Shown: positions 6,743-14,650 of the stretch, piece after piece
Numbering within the stretch: the stretch's first letter is position 1
Layout: the number at the start of each line of letters is the position of its first letter
Assembly (NCBI GenBank): GCA_036496425.1
Contig: DASXLG010000174.1
Coordinates: forward strand, 1 to 39,491
Direction of reading: 5' to 3'
DNA: 39,491 bases
Source of the DNA: Terriglobia bacterium
GTDB taxonomy: Bacteria; Acidobacteriota; Terriglobia; 20CM-2-55-15
Notes under the pieces: generated by a model
Seen by the model: the letters and a program-made list of their open reading frames with translations, nothing else
Databases searched by the model: none
Told to the model about the DNA's origin: nothing
Translations under genes and position numbers: made by a program

Positions 6743-9184
6743 TCACGACACCTTTTCTGCTTCGACAGGGACCTTGTACTTGCACGCTTCTTCGTTGCAG
6801 TAATGGACGACCCCTTCACGCTTTGTCGCCTTTTCGAGCAGGAAGGGCGCGCCGCACTCCGGACAAGGCTCGGGAACCGGCTTGTTCCACACGACGAAGT
6901 CGCAAGCGGGATATTTCAAGCAGCCGTAAAAAACCTTGCCGCGTTTCGACCGGCGCTCAATCAATTCGCCGCCGCACCCGGGTTTCGGACACGCGACGCC
7001 GACGGTCTTCGGCTTGATGTATTTGCACTTCGGATAGTTGCCGCACGAGATGAATTCGCCGAAACGGCCTTCCCGGAGCATCAGTTTCGCCTGGCCGCAC
7101 TGCGGGCAGGTTTCATCCAGCGGGACGTCGGGCTTCTTCGCCCCCTTTCCGCCGCTCGCGATCTTCCGCGTGGTCTTGCATTCGGGATAGCCCGTGCACG
7201 CGAGGAATTGTCCGAACCGTCCGCGTTTCAGCGCCATTGGTTTGCCGCAGTTTTCACACGGCTCGGGCTCCGACGACTCCGTTGAACCCCCGCCTTCCTT
7301 TGGCGGTTCCTCGCTGGCAATCTCTTTCGTGTTTTTACACTCGGGATATCCCGAGCAGGCCATGAAGCGGCCGAACTGGCCCCACTTGATGACCATCGGA
7401 CTTCCGCACTTCTCGCAGACCTCGTCGGTCGGGATCTCCTGTGTCTTGAGGTTCTCCATGTTCTTGGAAGCCTTTTTCAGATCCTTCTCGAACTTCTTGT
7501 AGAACTCGCCGAGGGCCTGAACCCAGGTCATCTTGCCTTCTTCGACTTCGTCGAGTTCCTCTTCCATCTTCGCCGTGTACTGGACGTCAAAGATGTCTTC
7601 GAAGTGTTTCACCAGCATGTCGGTGACGACAGTGCCGAGTTCCGTAGGCCTGAACTTGCCTTGATCTTTGGTGACGTATTCCCGGTCTTGAATCGTCGAC
7701 AGGATCGTCGCATAGGTTGAGGGCCGGCCGATGCCCTTCTCTTCAAGGATTTTCACCAGCGAAGCTTCCGTATAGCGCGGCGGCGGCTCCGTAAAGTGCT
7801 GGCGCGGCATCAGGTCGAGGAGGCGAACTTTTTCACCCTGCTTTAACGGCGGCAGCGTGATGTTCTGTTCTTCGTCGCTGTCCAGCGGGTTCACGTTGGC
7901 ATCTTCGTCGCGTGATTCTTCGTAAACGGCGAGGAATCCGTCGAACTTCATCACGCGGCCCGAAGCGCGGAACGTATAGTCCTTCGCGGAAATGTCGACG
8001 GCCGTCTGATCGTACACGGCCGGATTCATCTGCGACGCGACGAATCGCGTCCAGATCAACCGGTACAACTTCATCTCGTCTTCGGAAAGGTACTGTTTCA
8101 GATCATCCGGCTTGCGCCCGACGAAGGTCGGACGTATCGCTTCGTGTGCGTCCTGGGCGTCTTTCTTGCTCTTGTAGATGACGGGCTTCTCAGGAAGATA
8201 TGGGCCGCCGTAAATGTCCGAAACGTAGGAACGCACCATCTGCATCGCGTCGTCGGAGATGCGCGTGGAATCGGTACGCATGTACGTGATCAAGCCGATG
8301 CGCCCTTCTTCTCCCTGTTCGATGCCTTCATACAGCCGCTGGGCCAGCATCATGGTCTTTTTCACGGTAAAGCGGAGGCGCCGGGCCGCGTCCTGTTGGA
8401 GCTTGCTGGTCGTAAAGGGCGGGACAGGATTGCGTTTCTTCTCCTTCGTAACGACGGATTCGACCAGAAAATCCGAATTCCGGACGATTTCCAGAACGTG
8501 ATCGGCCTCCGCCTGATTCTTCACGTCAGCGGCCTTGCCCTTGAACTTTGCAAGTCTCGCTTCAAACTGGGGCGGTTCGTGGCCTTCGAGTTTGGCGATG
8601 ATGGACCAGTATTCTTCGGGCGTGAACGCCTGAATTTCGCGCTCGCGCTCGACAATCAGCCGGAGCGCAACAGTCTGCACGCGGCCGGCGGAAATTCCGC
8701 GGCGGACTTTGTCCCACAGGAGCGGGCTGATTTGATAGCCCACGAGCCGGTCGAGGATGCGGCGCGCCTGTTGCGCATCGACGATGTGCTGATTGATGCG
8801 GCCTGGATTGTCCACGGCAGCACGGATCGCCTTCGGCGTAATCTCGTTAAACATCACGCGGAAGACTTCGGCCTTGCTGCCGTCGAGAATCTCTTTCAAA
8901 TGCTGGCAGATCGCTTCACCCTCGCGGTCCGGGTCAGCCGCGAGCAGAATGCGGTCTGCAGATTTCGCCGCCGCGCGCAGGTCCTTGACTACTTTTTCCT
9001 TCCCGGGAATGACGTCATAGACGGGTTCGAAGTCATGTTCAAGGTCCACACCCAGCTTGCTCTTGGGCAGATCCTTGACGTGGCCCAGCGAGGCTTTCAC
9101 CACGTAGTCCTTGCCGAGATATTTATTGATCGTGTTCGCTTTTGCGGGTGACTCCACGATAACCAGTGATTTTTTCGAAGGCAT
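6743..9184 (-). CDS. topA: DNA topoisomerase I (type IA) with five C-terminal zinc-ribbon motifs
   Basis: TopA relaxes negatively supercoiled DNA by cutting one strand through a tyrosine. The 813-residue product has the Toprim domain at its start (Glu11 in IVESPAKA, DPDREGE at 84-90), then the type IA core with the active-site Tyr301 in GLITYMRTDSTRIS. After about residue 590 come five Cys4-type zinc motifs, three with the FGxF(L/I/M)xCxxYPxC pattern and two more divergent at the end. E. coli TopA has three such motifs. I place the start at ATG 9182-9184, where the family sequence (KKSLVIVESPAKA) begins; a 49-residue upstream extension would run back into dprA. It follows dprA by 64 bases and ends 10 bases before palindromic repeat copy 2. 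Confidence 0.97.
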   Translation of the reverse strand: MPSKKSLVIVESPAKANTINKYLGKDYVVKASLGHVKDLPKSKLGVDLEHDFEPVYDVIPGKEKVVKDLRAAAKSADRILLAADPDREGEAICQHLKEILDGSKAEVFRVMFNEITPKAIRAAVDNPGRINQHIVDAQQARRILDRLVGYQISPLLWDKVRRGISAGRVQTVALRLIVEREREIQAFTPEEYWSIIAKLEGHEPPQFEARLAKFKGKAADVKNQAEADHVLEIVRNSDFLVESVVTKEKKRNPVPPFTTSKLQQDAARRLRFTVKKTMMLAQRLYEGIEQGEEGRIGLITYMRTDSTRISDDAMQMVRSYVSDIYGGPYLPEKPVIYKSKKDAQDAHEAIRPTFVGRKPDDLKQYLSEDEMKLYRLIWTRFVASQMNPAVYDQTAVDISAKDYTFRASGRVMKFDGFLAVYEESRDEDANVNPLDSDEEQNITLPPLKQGEKVRLLDLMPRQHFTEPPPRYTEASLVKILEEKGIGRPSTYATILSTIQDREYVTKDQGKFRPTELGTVVTDMLVKHFEDIFDVQYTAKMEEELDEVEEGKMTWVQALGEFYKKFEKDLKKASKNMENLKTQEIPTDEVCEKCGSPMVIKWGQFGRFMACSGYPECKNTKEIASEEPPKEGGGSTESSEPEPCENCGKPMALKRGRFGQFLACTGYPECKTTRKIASGGKGAKKPDVPLDETCPQCGQAKLMLREGRFGEFISCGNYPKCKYIKPKTVGVACPKPGCGGELIERRSKRGKVFYGCLKYPACDFVVWNKPVPEPCPECGAPFLLEKATKREGVVHYCNEEACKYKVPVEAEKVS

Positions 9185-9248
9185 TTTGTTCAGTCGCTTT
9201 CGTCTATCTAATAAGTCGTGTGCGCAGAAAAAGCAACATGAGGTTTTT

Positions 9249-10361
9249 TTACAATCGCCGAATGTATTTCTTTCCAGGCAGTTGCCGGATGTGACCAGCC
9301 ACCTCCAAGGCAAGCAGCGCACTATAAACATCGGACGTGGATAAAGGCAACTTTGAGAGCAGGCTGTCGATCGAAACAGCCTCCTGGGCCGACAGCGCCT
9401 TCCACACTTTTGCCTCGCTGCCTGCGAGCTGCGGCTCAGGCACAGCCTGCATCTGAGCGATCAGCGGCGCGAAAATTCTTTCCCGGATGGCGTGCGGCAA
9501 CTCCTCGACAATATCCTGCCAGCTCGCGACCAGCTTGGCGCCCTGCCGGATCAGGGCGTGGGGCCCGAAACTCTGCGGCGACATGATGTTGCCCGGCACC
9601 GCGAAGATTTCCCGGCCCGCCTCGAGACCAAGCCGGACGGTGATGAGTGAGCCCGAATATTCGGCCGCTTCGACCACCGCGACTCCCAGCGACATCCCGG
9701 CAATAATCCGGTTCCGGATCGGAAAATTCTGAGGCGCGGGCGGCGTTCCCAACGGAAACTCCGAAATAAGCGCGCCATTTTTTTCCGCTAAATCGGCGAG
9801 TCCGCGATTTTCTTTCGGATAAACGAAGTCGAGACCGCTGCCAAAGACCGCATAGGTGACCCCCGCCCGCAATGCCCCTCGATGAGCCGCCGCATCGAGG
9901 CCGCGAGCCAGCCCCGACGTGACCGCAAGTCCTTTTGCCGCAAGATCTTCGGCTAGCCGTTCCGCGCAATTCAAGCCGTAGCCGGTCGGCCGCCGCGTAC
10001 CCACAATCGCAACCTGCGGAAGCTCCGGATCCCATCTCTGACCGCGTATATAAAGGATGATCGGCGGATCGAAAATCTCCCGCAGCAGAGGCGGATAATC
10101 CGGATGCAGAATGTCGACGATCCGTACGCCCAGTTCTTCGGCGCGGCGCCATTCCTGCTCCGCCCGTTCTGCGGATTTCGTTGAAAATAAATCCTCGACA
10201 ACCTCCCGGGGAATCCCCAATGCGTCCACTTCGCTCAAGGTGGCCGCAAAGATGCGCTCAGGTTCTCGAAAGTGTTTGATGAGCGCATTCGCGGAACGAA
10301 GGCCCAGGCCGCGGACAAGGAATATTCTTAGCGCTGCTTTTGTGCGATCGACATTATCCAC
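9249..10361 (-). CDS. dprA: DNA-processing protein DprA (Smf)
   Basis: DprA binds incoming single-stranded DNA during natural transformation and loads RecA. The 370-residue product has an N-terminal helix-hairpin-helix/SAM-like region (1-70), the Rossmann-like DprA core (about 75-285) with VAIVGTRRPTGYG, TSGLARGLDAAAHRGAL, VFGSGLDFVYPKEN, SEFPLGTPP and FPIRNRIIAG, and a C-terminal winged-helix-like region (about 305-370). All hallmark motifs are present, so the protein should be functional. The start is GTG at 10359-10361. It is divergent from the thioredoxin-like gene at 10437, leaving a 75-bp gap that should hold promoters for both sides. The dprA-topA pair is conserved in several phyla. 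Confidence 0.96.
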   Translation of the reverse strand: MDNVDRTKAALRIFLVRGLGLRSANALIKHFREPERIFAATLSEVDALGIPREVVEDLFSTKSAERAEQEWRRAEELGVRIVDILHPDYPPLLREIFDPPIILYIRGQRWDPELPQVAIVGTRRPTGYGLNCAERLAEDLAAKGLAVTSGLARGLDAAAHRGALRAGVTYAVFGSGLDFVYPKENRGLADLAEKNGALISEFPLGTPPAPQNFPIRNRIIAGMSLGVAVVEAAEYSGSLITVRLGLEAGREIFAVPGNIMSPQSFGPHALIRQGAKLVASWQDIVEELPHAIRERIFAPLIAQMQAVPEPQLAGSEAKVWKALSAQEAVSIDSLLSKLPLSTSDVYSALLALEVAGHIRQLPGKKYIRRL

Positions 10362-10436
10362 GCCGCTGCTGGAGCAAGAGTTCGACCAAACCGGAATGTT
10401 ATGACAGAATACGGCTTATTCTGATAAGGAGAAAGA

Positions 10437-10973
10437 ATGTCGCGCAAATTACTATTCGCACTTTTACTGATTTCGACATTACTGGTTTCAACCGCATGGG
10501 CGCAGCATCCGGACGATGCGTTCGTCGGACAAAAAGCTCCGGAGCTCAAGGCCGGAGATGCCTGGATCAACTCGGCGCCTCTCAAGCTCGAACAACTTCG
10601 CGGCAAAGTTGTTCTGATCGAGTTCTGGGCGTTTGACTGCCCGTACTGCGCGGAGGCCACGCCGCACGTCAAAGAGTGGTACGACAAATACGGGAAAGAC
10701 GGGCTGGTTGTCATCGGAGTGCACGTTCCCCGCATCGATTACGAGAAGGAGATTCCGAAGATCAAAGAGGCCGTGGCGAAGAAAGGAATCCGATATCCGG
10801 TCGTCGTCGACAACAACTATCAGATCTGGAGTGATTATCTCTGTAATTCGTGGCCCAGCCACTTCGTCGTCGACCAGGATGGAGTCATCCAGCTCAGCCA
10901 TTCGGGCACGGAGCGGTATGATGAGACCGAGCAAATCATTCAAAAGCTGCTTGCGAAGAAGAATGCACAATAG
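10437..10973 (+). CDS. Secreted TlpA/ResA-family thioredoxin-like protein
   Basis: A 178-residue protein with a signal peptide (LLFALLLISTLLVSTAWAQ, cleavage after about residue 22) and a thioredoxin fold carrying the redox motif CPYC (Cys68-Cys71) in FWAFDCPYCAEATP. The cis-Pro segment SWPSHFVVDQDG is present. It is thus probably a periplasmic thiol-disulfide or peroxidatic protein of the TlpA/AhpC-TSA group; the redox partner is unknown. ATG at 10437 has a good ribosome-binding site (AAGGAG, 6-7 bases upstream). Its last 11 bases overlap the start of the next gene, implying coupled translation. Confidence 0.88.
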   Translation: MSRKLLFALLLISTLLVSTAWAQHPDDAFVGQKAPELKAGDAWINSAPLKLEQLRGKVVLIEFWAFDCPYCAEATPHVKEWYDKYGKDGLVVIGVHVPRIDYEKEIPKIKEAVAKKGIRYPVVVDNNYQIWSDYLCNSWPSHFVVDQDGVIQLSHSGTERYDETEQIIQKLLAKKNAQ

Positions 10974-12012
10974 CTGGTTCCGGACCCTGATTTTGTCTCT
11001 GTCTGTCTTCGGATTGCTGGTCTCGGTTGCACATGGCCAGGCATTTCCCCGGCCCCGCGCCGACGCTGGCCCGAAGCCGAAAAATGTTCGTGGTCTGGTC
11101 ACCGATTCGGCGGGCAAGCCGATAACCGGCGCGCGTGTGTTCATCCGGGACGTGAAAACAAAAGTCGTACGCACGCTCGAAACCGACACGGCGGGTGAAT
11201 ACAGAGTTATGGCCCTGACGCCGACCGTCGATTACGAAGTCTATGCGGAATATCAGGGCAAGCAATCGGAGAAAAAATTCGTCAGCTCGTTTCTCAATCG
11301 CGAAGACAACGTACTGAACTTTCAGCTTCCTGTCAGCGCCGCGGACAGCGGTAAAGTGTCCACGGAGAACGCACCCATAATCAAAGCCTACGATCTCGTC
11401 GAACTGCACGGGTCGTTCGAAATGCCCGTCGGCGTGCCGGCGCCGATTCCAGCCGTCCTGCTCCTGCATGGTTATGGTGAGGATCGATCGGTCTGGAAGG
11501 ACTTCTCCAGGCAATTGATCGAGCGGGGCTGGGCCGTGATGACGCTCGACCTCCGAGGTCACGGCGAAAGCCGCATGAAAAACGGGATCGCGGTCCAGTT
11601 GTCCCCGGAATGGCGTACCAATTCCCGGGAATTTCCGCTGGATCTGGATCCCGCACTGGATTGGCTGAAATCCCGCCCACGCGTCGACGGGCGGAAAATT
11701 GTCGTCATCGGATCGGATATCGGCGCGGATCTCGCCCTCATTGCCAGCGGCCGCTTCCCGGAAGTTCGAACCGTGGTCGCCATCAATCCGAAGCTCGACG
11801 AAAGCCTCTCGCTCGCCGGCAGCGCTCACGACTTTCAACCGCAATCGAGTCTGATCGTCACTCCGAACCAGGCCGAAGGCGACCGCATCAAAGCGCTCGT
11901 CAAACCGCCTTCACGGGTGCTGGTCATTTCACGTTCCGGGGGAACCGCCCAATGGGCAGCGGACAAGCAGGTCGACGACGCGATCTTTCAGTGGCTTAAA
12001 GAGACGTACTGA
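10963..12012 (+). CDS. Secreted carboxypeptidase-regulatory-like plus alpha/beta-hydrolase-fold protein, catalytic residues apparently lost
   Basis: The 349-residue product has a signal peptide (about 1-26), a carboxypeptidase-regulatory-like beta domain (about 40-125: VRGLVTDSAGKPITGARVFI, then TDTAGEYRV) and an alpha/beta-hydrolase fold (about 140-349) with the oxyanion segment LLLHGYGE and LDLRGHGES. In this family the nucleophile elbow usually reads GxSxG, as in GASIGA. Here it reads IGSDIGADL, which puts Asp252 in the Ser position, and no histidine occurs after residue 289. It may therefore be a non-catalytic, binding version. I start at ATG 10963, which follows a purine-rich stretch (GCGAAGAAG) and overlaps the previous gene by 11 bases. 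A longer in-frame reading upstream only shadows the thioredoxin gene. Its end overlaps the rlmN end by 17 bases. Confidence 0.82.
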   Translation: MHNSWFRTLILSLSVFGLLVSVAHGQAFPRPRADAGPKPKNVRGLVTDSAGKPITGARVFIRDVKTKVVRTLETDTAGEYRVMALTPTVDYEVYAEYQGKQSEKKFVSSFLNREDNVLNFQLPVSAADSGKVSTENAPIIKAYDLVELHGSFEMPVGVPAPIPAVLLLHGYGEDRSVWKDFSRQLIERGWAVMTLDLRGHGESRMKNGIAVQLSPEWRTNSREFPLDLDPALDWLKSRPRVDGRKIVVIGSDIGADLALIASGRFPEVRTVVAINPKLDESLSLAGSAHDFQPQSSLIVTPNQAEGDRIKALVKPPSRVLVISRSGGTAQWAADKQVDDAIFQWLKETY

Positions 12013-13051
12013 GCGCGGCTTGATCCGGCTCGTCTGCCCACTTCTTCTTGAGCTGGCCGCAGGCGGCAGAGATGTCGTTGCCACGGTTCTTGCGGACGAA
12101 CGCGGAAATCTGATGGTCGTCGAGAATGTGCTGAAACTGTGCGATTGAGGCGTCGGACGGCCGTTTGTAAGGGACTTCTTCGGCTTCGTTAAACGGAATC
12201 AGATTCACCTTCGCACGCATACCCTTAAGCAACTTCACCAGGTGAAGCGCGTCTTCAGGAGAGTCCGTCAGTCCGCGCAGTAGGACGTATTCAAAGGTCA
12301 CGCGCTGCCGGTGTTTCAGGGGAAAGTGCCGGACCGCATCGAGCAATTGTTCGATGGGATACCGGCGGTTGATCGGCATCAACTGATTCCTCTTTTCATT
12401 CGTAGCGCCGGTCAGCGAAATCGCAAGATTCGGGATCATCGGCTCGCTTCCAAGGCGTTCGATGGCGGGCAAAAGCCCGGCCGTCGAAAGCGTGATGCGC
12501 GACATCGACATGTTCAGTCCCTGCTCGTCGTGGAGAATGCGAATCGCCTTCATCACGTTGTCATAGTTGTGCAGCGGCTCGCCCATCCCCATCAGCACGA
12601 TATTGAAGCTGTCGCGCGCCTCCCAGGAGAGATTGTCCCGCTGGGCGACCAGCGCCTGTGTGACCATTTCGCCGGCCGTAAGGTGACGCGTCAAGCCAAG
12701 CTGTCCCGTTAGGCAGAAGGTACAGGCAAGGGCGCAACCGATCTGGGAAGAAATGCAGACCGTGTTGCGATGCTCTTCGGGAATGAAAACCGTCTCGGCA
12801 AGCTCGCCATCAGCGAGGCGAACCAGATAACGGCGCGTTCCATCGGATGAATCGAAGCGGCGGTGCGTCGCCGGAAGCCGGATATCCCACTCACCCGCCA
12901 GCTCCGCGCGCAACGGCTTCGGCAGATCGCTCATCGACTCGAAATCGGTGAACCAGCGCTGATAGACCGATTTATAGAGTTGAGTCGCGCGGAACGAAGG
13001 CTGGAACGCTTCGGCCAGCTCGGGCCGTTCGAAATCGAAGAAGAAATTCAT
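11996..13051 (-). CDS. rlmN: 23S rRNA (adenine(2503)-C(2))-methyltransferase RlmN
   Basis: RlmN is a radical SAM enzyme that methylates C2 of A2503 in 23S rRNA and A37 of some tRNAs. The 351-residue product has the cluster motif CALACTFC (Cys106, Cys110, Cys113), the GMGEPLHNYDNV segment that binds SAM, an STAGLLPAI stretch, and the C-terminal catalytic Cys in DISAACGQL. Length matches the family (about 350-390). The ATG at 13051 lies 9 bases after the stop of the upstream TlpA-like gene, suggesting cotranscription. The 3' end overlaps the convergent hydrolase-fold gene by 17 bases. Confidence 0.96.
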   Translation of the reverse strand: MNFFFDFERPELAEAFQPSFRATQLYKSVYQRWFTDFESMSDLPKPLRAELAGEWDIRLPATHRRFDSSDGTRRYLVRLADGELAETVFIPEEHRNTVCISSQIGCALACTFCLTGQLGLTRHLTAGEMVTQALVAQRDNLSWEARDSFNIVLMGMGEPLHNYDNVMKAIRILHDEQGLNMSMSRITLSTAGLLPAIERLGSEPMIPNLAISLTGATNEKRNQLMPINRRYPIEQLLDAVRHFPLKHRQRVTFEYVLLRGLTDSPEDALHLVKLLKGMRAKVNLIPFNEAEEVPYKRPSDASIAQFQHILDDHQISAFVRKNRGNDISAACGQLKKKWADEPDQAALSTSL

Positions 13052-13060
13052 GGGACCGAA

Positions 13061-13618
13061 TCAGTCGGAGGCGTCCTGCTGCTTCGGCTCTAATTGCTTG
13101 ACGAGCGTCTCCACTTTGGCGACCACGCGCGGATCGGCCCAATGCTCGAACCAGGTATGCTTGACGACATTGCCGTTGCCATCGATGAGAAACGTCTCCG
13201 GAAACTTGGCCACCTTGTACAGATTGGCAACCTGATGTCCTGGATCCAGATAGGTCGGAAGGGCGAAATTATGCTCTTTGTAGAACTGGTGAATTTCCGG
13301 CCAATCGTTATCGACACTGACTTCCAGCATCTCGAACGGACGGCCTTTGAAGCGCTGATAAAGCTCTTGAATTTCAGGCATCTCCTTGACACAACTGTCG
13401 CACCAGGTGCCCCACAGATTCAGGAACACAACCTTGCCGCGGAAATCGCTCAGCTTAATGTGCCGGCCACTCTCATCCTTGACCGTAAAATCAGGAGCTT
13501 TCTGTCCAATATTGATGACGCCAGGATCGCCCGTGTTGGTCGCCTGTCTATACACGAAGATACCGGCCACGAGACCGACTGCCACGAAGAATACAATGGC
13601 TTTTACGCGCTCAAGCAT
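13061..13618 (-). CDS. Membrane-anchored TlpA/ResA-family thiol-disulfide protein
   Basis: The 185-residue product starts with a single membrane segment (about 7-23, IVFFVAVGLVAGIFV) and then a thioredoxin fold of the TlpA/ResA type: IGQKAPDFTVKDESGRHIKL, then LWGTWCDSCVKEMPE with the redox pair Cys73/Cys76, and the cis-Pro segment KFPETFLIDGNG. It should face the periplasm as a thiol reductant, for example for cytochrome c or cofactor maturation; no cytochrome genes are nearby, so the partner is unknown. I chose ATG 13618, where the membrane anchor begins. An ATG at 13735 with a G-rich leader is rejected because the added 39 residues overlap a gene relic in another frame. It is followed by rlmN. 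Confidence 0.87.
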   Translation of the reverse strand: MLERVKAIVFFVAVGLVAGIFVYRQATNTGDPGVINIGQKAPDFTVKDESGRHIKLSDFRGKVVFLNLWGTWCDSCVKEMPEIQELYQRFKGRPFEMLEVSVDNDWPEIHQFYKEHNFALPTYLDPGHQVANLYKVAKFPETFLIDGNGNVVKHTWFEHWADPRVVAKVETLVKQLEPKQQDASD

Positions 13619-13623
13619 ACCGG

Positions 13624-13731
13624 CTATTGTACCACTTTCGAGCCGGCATTTGCCTCCCAGGAACGGACCTGCCGGTCTAGCACATCGAGTGGCACCGCGC
13701 CCTGGCTGAGAACGACGTCGTGAAACAAAAT
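13624..13731 (-). pseudogene. 35-codon relic of a DUF885-type protein C terminus
   Basis: On the minus strand, after an in-frame TGA at 13732-13734, a frame reads ILFHDVVLSQGAVPLDVLDR and then QVRSWEANAGSKVVQ before TAG. The pattern FHDxVLxxGxxPLxVLxxxV resembles the C-terminal tail of DUF885-family secreted hydrolases or carboxypeptidases as I recall them. Nothing upstream continues the domain, so only the tail remains. It lies just before the TlpA-like gene in the same direction, which suggests the rest was deleted. The match rests on memory of the family only. Confidence 0.5.
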
Positions 13732-13737
13732 TCATAT

Positions 13738-13794
13738 CCCCCTTTTGTGCCCGCGAAGCGCAAGCGCGATAGCGCGCAGCCTCAATTTGTGGCT
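13738..13794 (-). repeat. Degenerate micro-repeat pair flanking GC-rich core
   Basis: On the minus strand this reads AGCCACAAATTGAGGC, a GC-rich self-complementary stretch, then GGGCACAAAAGGGGG. It looks like a split copy of the GCCACAAAAGGCACAAAAGG micro-repeat with an insert. Confidence 0.3.
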
Positions 13795-13815
13795 AACTTC
13801 CCATTCCCCTATCCT

Positions 13816-13827
13816 GACCGCGCGGTC
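13816..13827. promoter_or_regulatory. 12-bp palindrome upstream of walJ-like gene
   Basis: GACCGCGCGGTC is a perfect palindrome ending 16 bases before the ATG of the metallo-beta-lactamase-fold gene. It could be an operator or simply GC-rich background; no regulator is assigned. Confidence 0.3.
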
Positions 13828-13843
13828 GCGCATAGTCGAATCG

Positions 13844-14629
13844 ATGACGATAACAGTATCGGTCCTGGGAAGCGGAAGCCGCGGCAACGCGACTTTTGTT
13901 AAAACCGATCGTGTGCGGCTCCTCATCGACGCGGGGATGAGCCGCAAGGAAATTGCCCGCCGCCTCGAATCCATCGGCGAAGATCCCGATGGGATCGACG
14001 CGGTCTTTATTACGCACGAACACAGCGATCATTCCGGCGGTCTGCGGATGCTGCTGAAAGATCTGCCGCTGCAGGCATTTCTAACGGCCGGAACCATTCG
14101 CGCGCTCGCGGCGGACGAATATGAGATGAACGGATCGAAACTGGTGCCCATACCGGCGGGCGTTCCGTTCATGGTCGGCGATATCGAAGTTTTCCCATTC
14201 AGTGTTCCCCACGACGCAACAGAGCCCGTCGCCTTCACCATCAATTGCGGCGGCGTCCGAGTAACGCAACTGACGGACATCGGATACATGCCGGATGGCG
14301 TCGCCGAACGGCTGCGCGAATCGGCCGTGCTGATTCTCGAATCCAACCACGACCTGGAAATGCTGCGGGTGGGCCCGTATCCCTGGGTGCTGAAACAACG
14401 CTTAATGGGCAGGTTTGGACATCTTTCGAACACCGCTGTCGGCCGCTTCATTCGTGAACAATATGACGGCAAAGCACAGCATATGGTGCTGGCGCATCTC
14501 AGCTCGAAGAACAATCACCCGGCAATCGCAAAGCATGAAGCAGCACGGGCTCTGCGCGATCGCGGGCTGGCAAATACACAATTGACGGTGACTTCGCAAG
14601 ACGAACCCACGGTGCCGATTCGTTTATAG
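13844..14629 (+). CDS. Metallo-beta-lactamase-fold hydrolase (YycJ/WalJ-like)
   Basis: The 261-residue cytoplasmic protein has the start SVLGSGSRGNATFV typical of the YycJ/WalJ group, and the metal site FITHEHSDHSGG (HxHxDH). Later ligand motifs are visible in PFSVPHDATEP, a LTDIGY turn and LESNHD. In Firmicutes, WalJ is linked to the WalRK two-component system and may act as an exonuclease; no such system lies here. The start is ATG 13844, because the conserved beta strand begins at residue 2; in-frame codons upstream add only unrelated sequence. It precedes purB by 21 bases. The biochemical activity is not established from the sequence. Confidence 0.9.
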   Translation: MTITVSVLGSGSRGNATFVKTDRVRLLIDAGMSRKEIARRLESIGEDPDGIDAVFITHEHSDHSGGLRMLLKDLPLQAFLTAGTIRALAADEYEMNGSKLVPIPAGVPFMVGDIEVFPFSVPHDATEPVAFTINCGGVRVTQLTDIGYMPDGVAERLRESAVLILESNHDLEMLRVGPYPWVLKQRLMGRFGHLSNTAVGRFIREQYDGKAQHMVLAHLSSKNNHPAIAKHEAARALRDRGLANTQLTVTSQDEPTVPIRL

Positions 14630-14644
14630 TTATTCGTTTATAGT
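14618..14644 (+). repeat. 13-bp direct repeat over a stop codon
   Basis: ATTCGTTTATAGT occurs twice in a row (14618-14630 and 14632-14644) with one spacer base. The TAG in the first copy is the stop codon of the walJ-like gene, so the duplication adds a second terminal copy just before purB. Confidence 0.85.
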
Positions 14645-14650
14645 AAGAAA

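Noticed and set aside
8144-9151. A 335-codon plus-strand open frame
   Set aside because: It is antisense to topA, and its sequence has no domain features.
13619-13735. Upstream ATG (13735) with a G-rich leader for the TlpA-like gene
   Set aside because: The extra 39 residues are basic and unrelated to the family; the same bases code for the DUF885-like relic in another frame, and a membrane anchor begins at 13618.
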